Assembly: GCA_963846475.1 (NCBI GenBank)
Contig: CAWJVZ010000004.1
Coordinates: 620,001-684,000, forward strand
From: DASWJZ01 sp963846475
GTDB taxonomy: Bacteria; Pseudomonadota; Alphaproteobacteria; Rhizobiales; Afifellaceae
DNA length: 64,000 nucleotides
Direction of reading: 5' to 3'
The translations under genes were made by a program, and so were the position numbers. The notes under the pieces are model-generated. The model was not told the DNA's origin. It did no database searches and saw only the letters and a program-made list of their open reading frames with translations. Shown one piece after another: positions 63,028 to 64,000 of the stretch (positions are counted from its first letter, which is position 1; every line of letters begins with the position of its first letter).

Positions 63028-64000
63028 ATGAAGACGACGAAGGGACCGGCGGAGTTCGAACCGAAGTTCATGAAAGTCGGCGTGCTGACCGCCGCGCTCC
63101 AGGAACTGACGCCACGCGAGGTTCGCGACGAGGACGCCGACCGCGCTATCGAAGAGTGGCTCGATTTTGCCCGCGAGCTCGCCGTGGACGATATCCAGCT
63201 TTCTGCGGCTCTGCATCCTTCCGAGTCCGACGTCCCGCCGGAAGCCATGCTCGACCCCGTCGCCAACACGCTGGACCTTCGCCAGCCCTTCGACAAGGGG
63301 CGCGCCCGCCGCGTGGAATCTGCCATCAAGGCTACCGGCGTCGGCATCTCGGATATCGGCTACTTCGACAACATGCTGCATCACGACCCAGCCGTGCGGA
63401 AGACGAAGATGGACTTCATGCTTCGCGTGTTCGACGCAGCGTCGCTGCTCGGCACGACCACGGTGTGCGGATTTGTCGGCAGGAACCAGCAGCACAGTAT
63501 GGATCAGAACCTCGGCGACTTCGAGGATCACTTCGTTCCACTACTGCAACGCGCCAAGGAGCGCGGCATCACTTTCTTCGTCGAGCAATGCCCGATGCCC
63601 GGCTGGACGACCAACGACAATTGGCACAACAACATCGGCTATACGCCCGGTGCCTGGATCGCGCTGCACCGGATCTGCGAGAAGCACGGGGTCGGCGATC
63701 AGTTCCGCATCTACTACGATCCCTCCCATGCGATCCTTATGGGCCAGGACACGCGCTCGATCTTCCAGTACCTTAAGGATGCCGGCTACGCCTTCCTCAT
63801 CGGGGGTTTTCACGTGAAGGGCCAGGTGATCGACGCCAAGGGGGTCGCTGCCTGGGGATACGGCGGGCAGACCATGCAACGGGGCGACTGGATTGGTGGC
63901 AGGCCTTCCGCCAACGCCGCCGATCATCTCAATGCCTGGAAGAAGCAGGTCGTCCTCGCCGAACACGAGCTTCCAGGAACGGCGCGCCACGATCCTCTCG
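63028..64000 (+). CDS. sugar phosphate isomerase/epimerase, partial (runs off window)
   Basis: The first 324 codons of a TIM-barrel protein of the xylose isomerase-like family; the stop is beyond the window. The ATG at 63028 is preceded by AGGAGG at 63011. Metal-binding positions are visible: glutamate in TFFVEQCPMPGWTTN, the DPSH motif in FRIYYDPSHAILMGQ and histidine in IGGFHVKGQVIDAKG. Such enzymes act on keto sugars or cyclitols such as inosose. It has no clear link to the DSF genes; its operon lies further right. Confidence 0.85.
   Translation, partial: MKTTKGPAEFEPKFMKVGVLTAALQELTPREVRDEDADRAIEEWLDFARELAVDDIQLSAALHPSESDVPPEAMLDPVANTLDLRQPFDKGRARRVESAIKATGVGISDIGYFDNMLHHDPAVRKTKMDFMLRVFDAASLLGTTTVCGFVGRNQQHSMDQNLGDFEDHFVPLLQRAKERGITFFVEQCPMPGWTTNDNWHNNIGYTPGAWIALHRICEKHGVGDQFRIYYDPSHAILMGQDTRSIFQYLKDAGYAFLIGGFHVKGQVIDAKGVAAWGYGGQTMQRGDWIGGRPSANAADHLNAWKKQVVLAEHELPGTARHDPL

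Overview
The window is GC-rich, with dense, overlapping genes, many GTG/TTG starts and long antisense shadow reading frames. Gene content points to an alphaproteobacterium, most likely Hyphomicrobiales (Rhizobiales): a complete glpR-D-S-T-P-Q-U-V glycerol transport operon of the Rhizobium type, a TPR-containing class III cyclase, the TIGR02587/TIGR02588-type membrane protein pair, and several families of rhizobial-style intergenic palindromes. No rRNA, tRNA or CRISPR array was seen.

Layout. 1-1374: the 5' end of a UDP-galactopyranose mutase gene and an overlapping glycosyltransferase. 1558-7624: AMP nucleosidase, then a ugpBAEC glycerol-3-phosphate ABC importer (ugpB frameshifted at its 3' end, ugpE frameshifted in the middle). 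7621-10656: a short Mfd-type helicase. 10817-19991: a tightly coupled ten-gene operon starting with a short, actinobacterial-type myo-inositol-phosphate synthase, followed by a phosphatase, glycosyltransferase, sugar nucleotidyltransferase, methyltransferase, glycoside hydrolase-like protein, PIG-L deacetylase, second glycosyltransferase, FemAB/GNAT-like acyltransferase and second methyltransferase. It looks like a pathway for an inositol-containing glycoconjugate and is the best candidate for an undescribed system. 20000-22134: a small membrane protein pair and a coiled-coil membrane protein.

22247-35034: amino-sugar salvage. nagA, a SIS-domain deaminase and a BadF-type kinase lie on the minus strand; murQ, an ABC importer (binding protein frameshifted) and a gamma-glutamyltransferase-like enzyme lie on the plus strand. 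Repeats and an IS481-family element (30680-32059) separate the second permease from the ATPase. 35347-44254: cytochrome b561-like protein, trehalohydrolase, small lipoprotein, archaeal-type glycogen debranching enzyme, a secreted DUF2059-like protein, a YHS-domain protein and a cyclase-TPR signalling protein.

44298-54991 (all minus): glpR, glpD, glpS, glpT, glpP, glpQ, glpU, glpV, glpK and a possible 35-residue membrane protein, a full route from glycerol uptake to dihydroxyacetone phosphate. 55177-56485: a short ribosome hibernation factor and a thioredoxin-reductase-like flavoprotein. 56881-62602: a DSF-type quorum-sensing module: an RpfF-like synthase, convergent with an RpfC-like hybrid kinase that is translationally coupled to a REC-PAS-GGDEF-EAL protein. 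63028-64000: the start of a sugar phosphate isomerase/epimerase gene.

Two themes cross the window. All three ABC operons have a strong GC hairpin just after the binding-protein gene, which should raise binding-protein mRNA over the membrane components. Long palindromic repeats of three multi-copy families also sit at internal junctions of these same three operons and nowhere else in the window.
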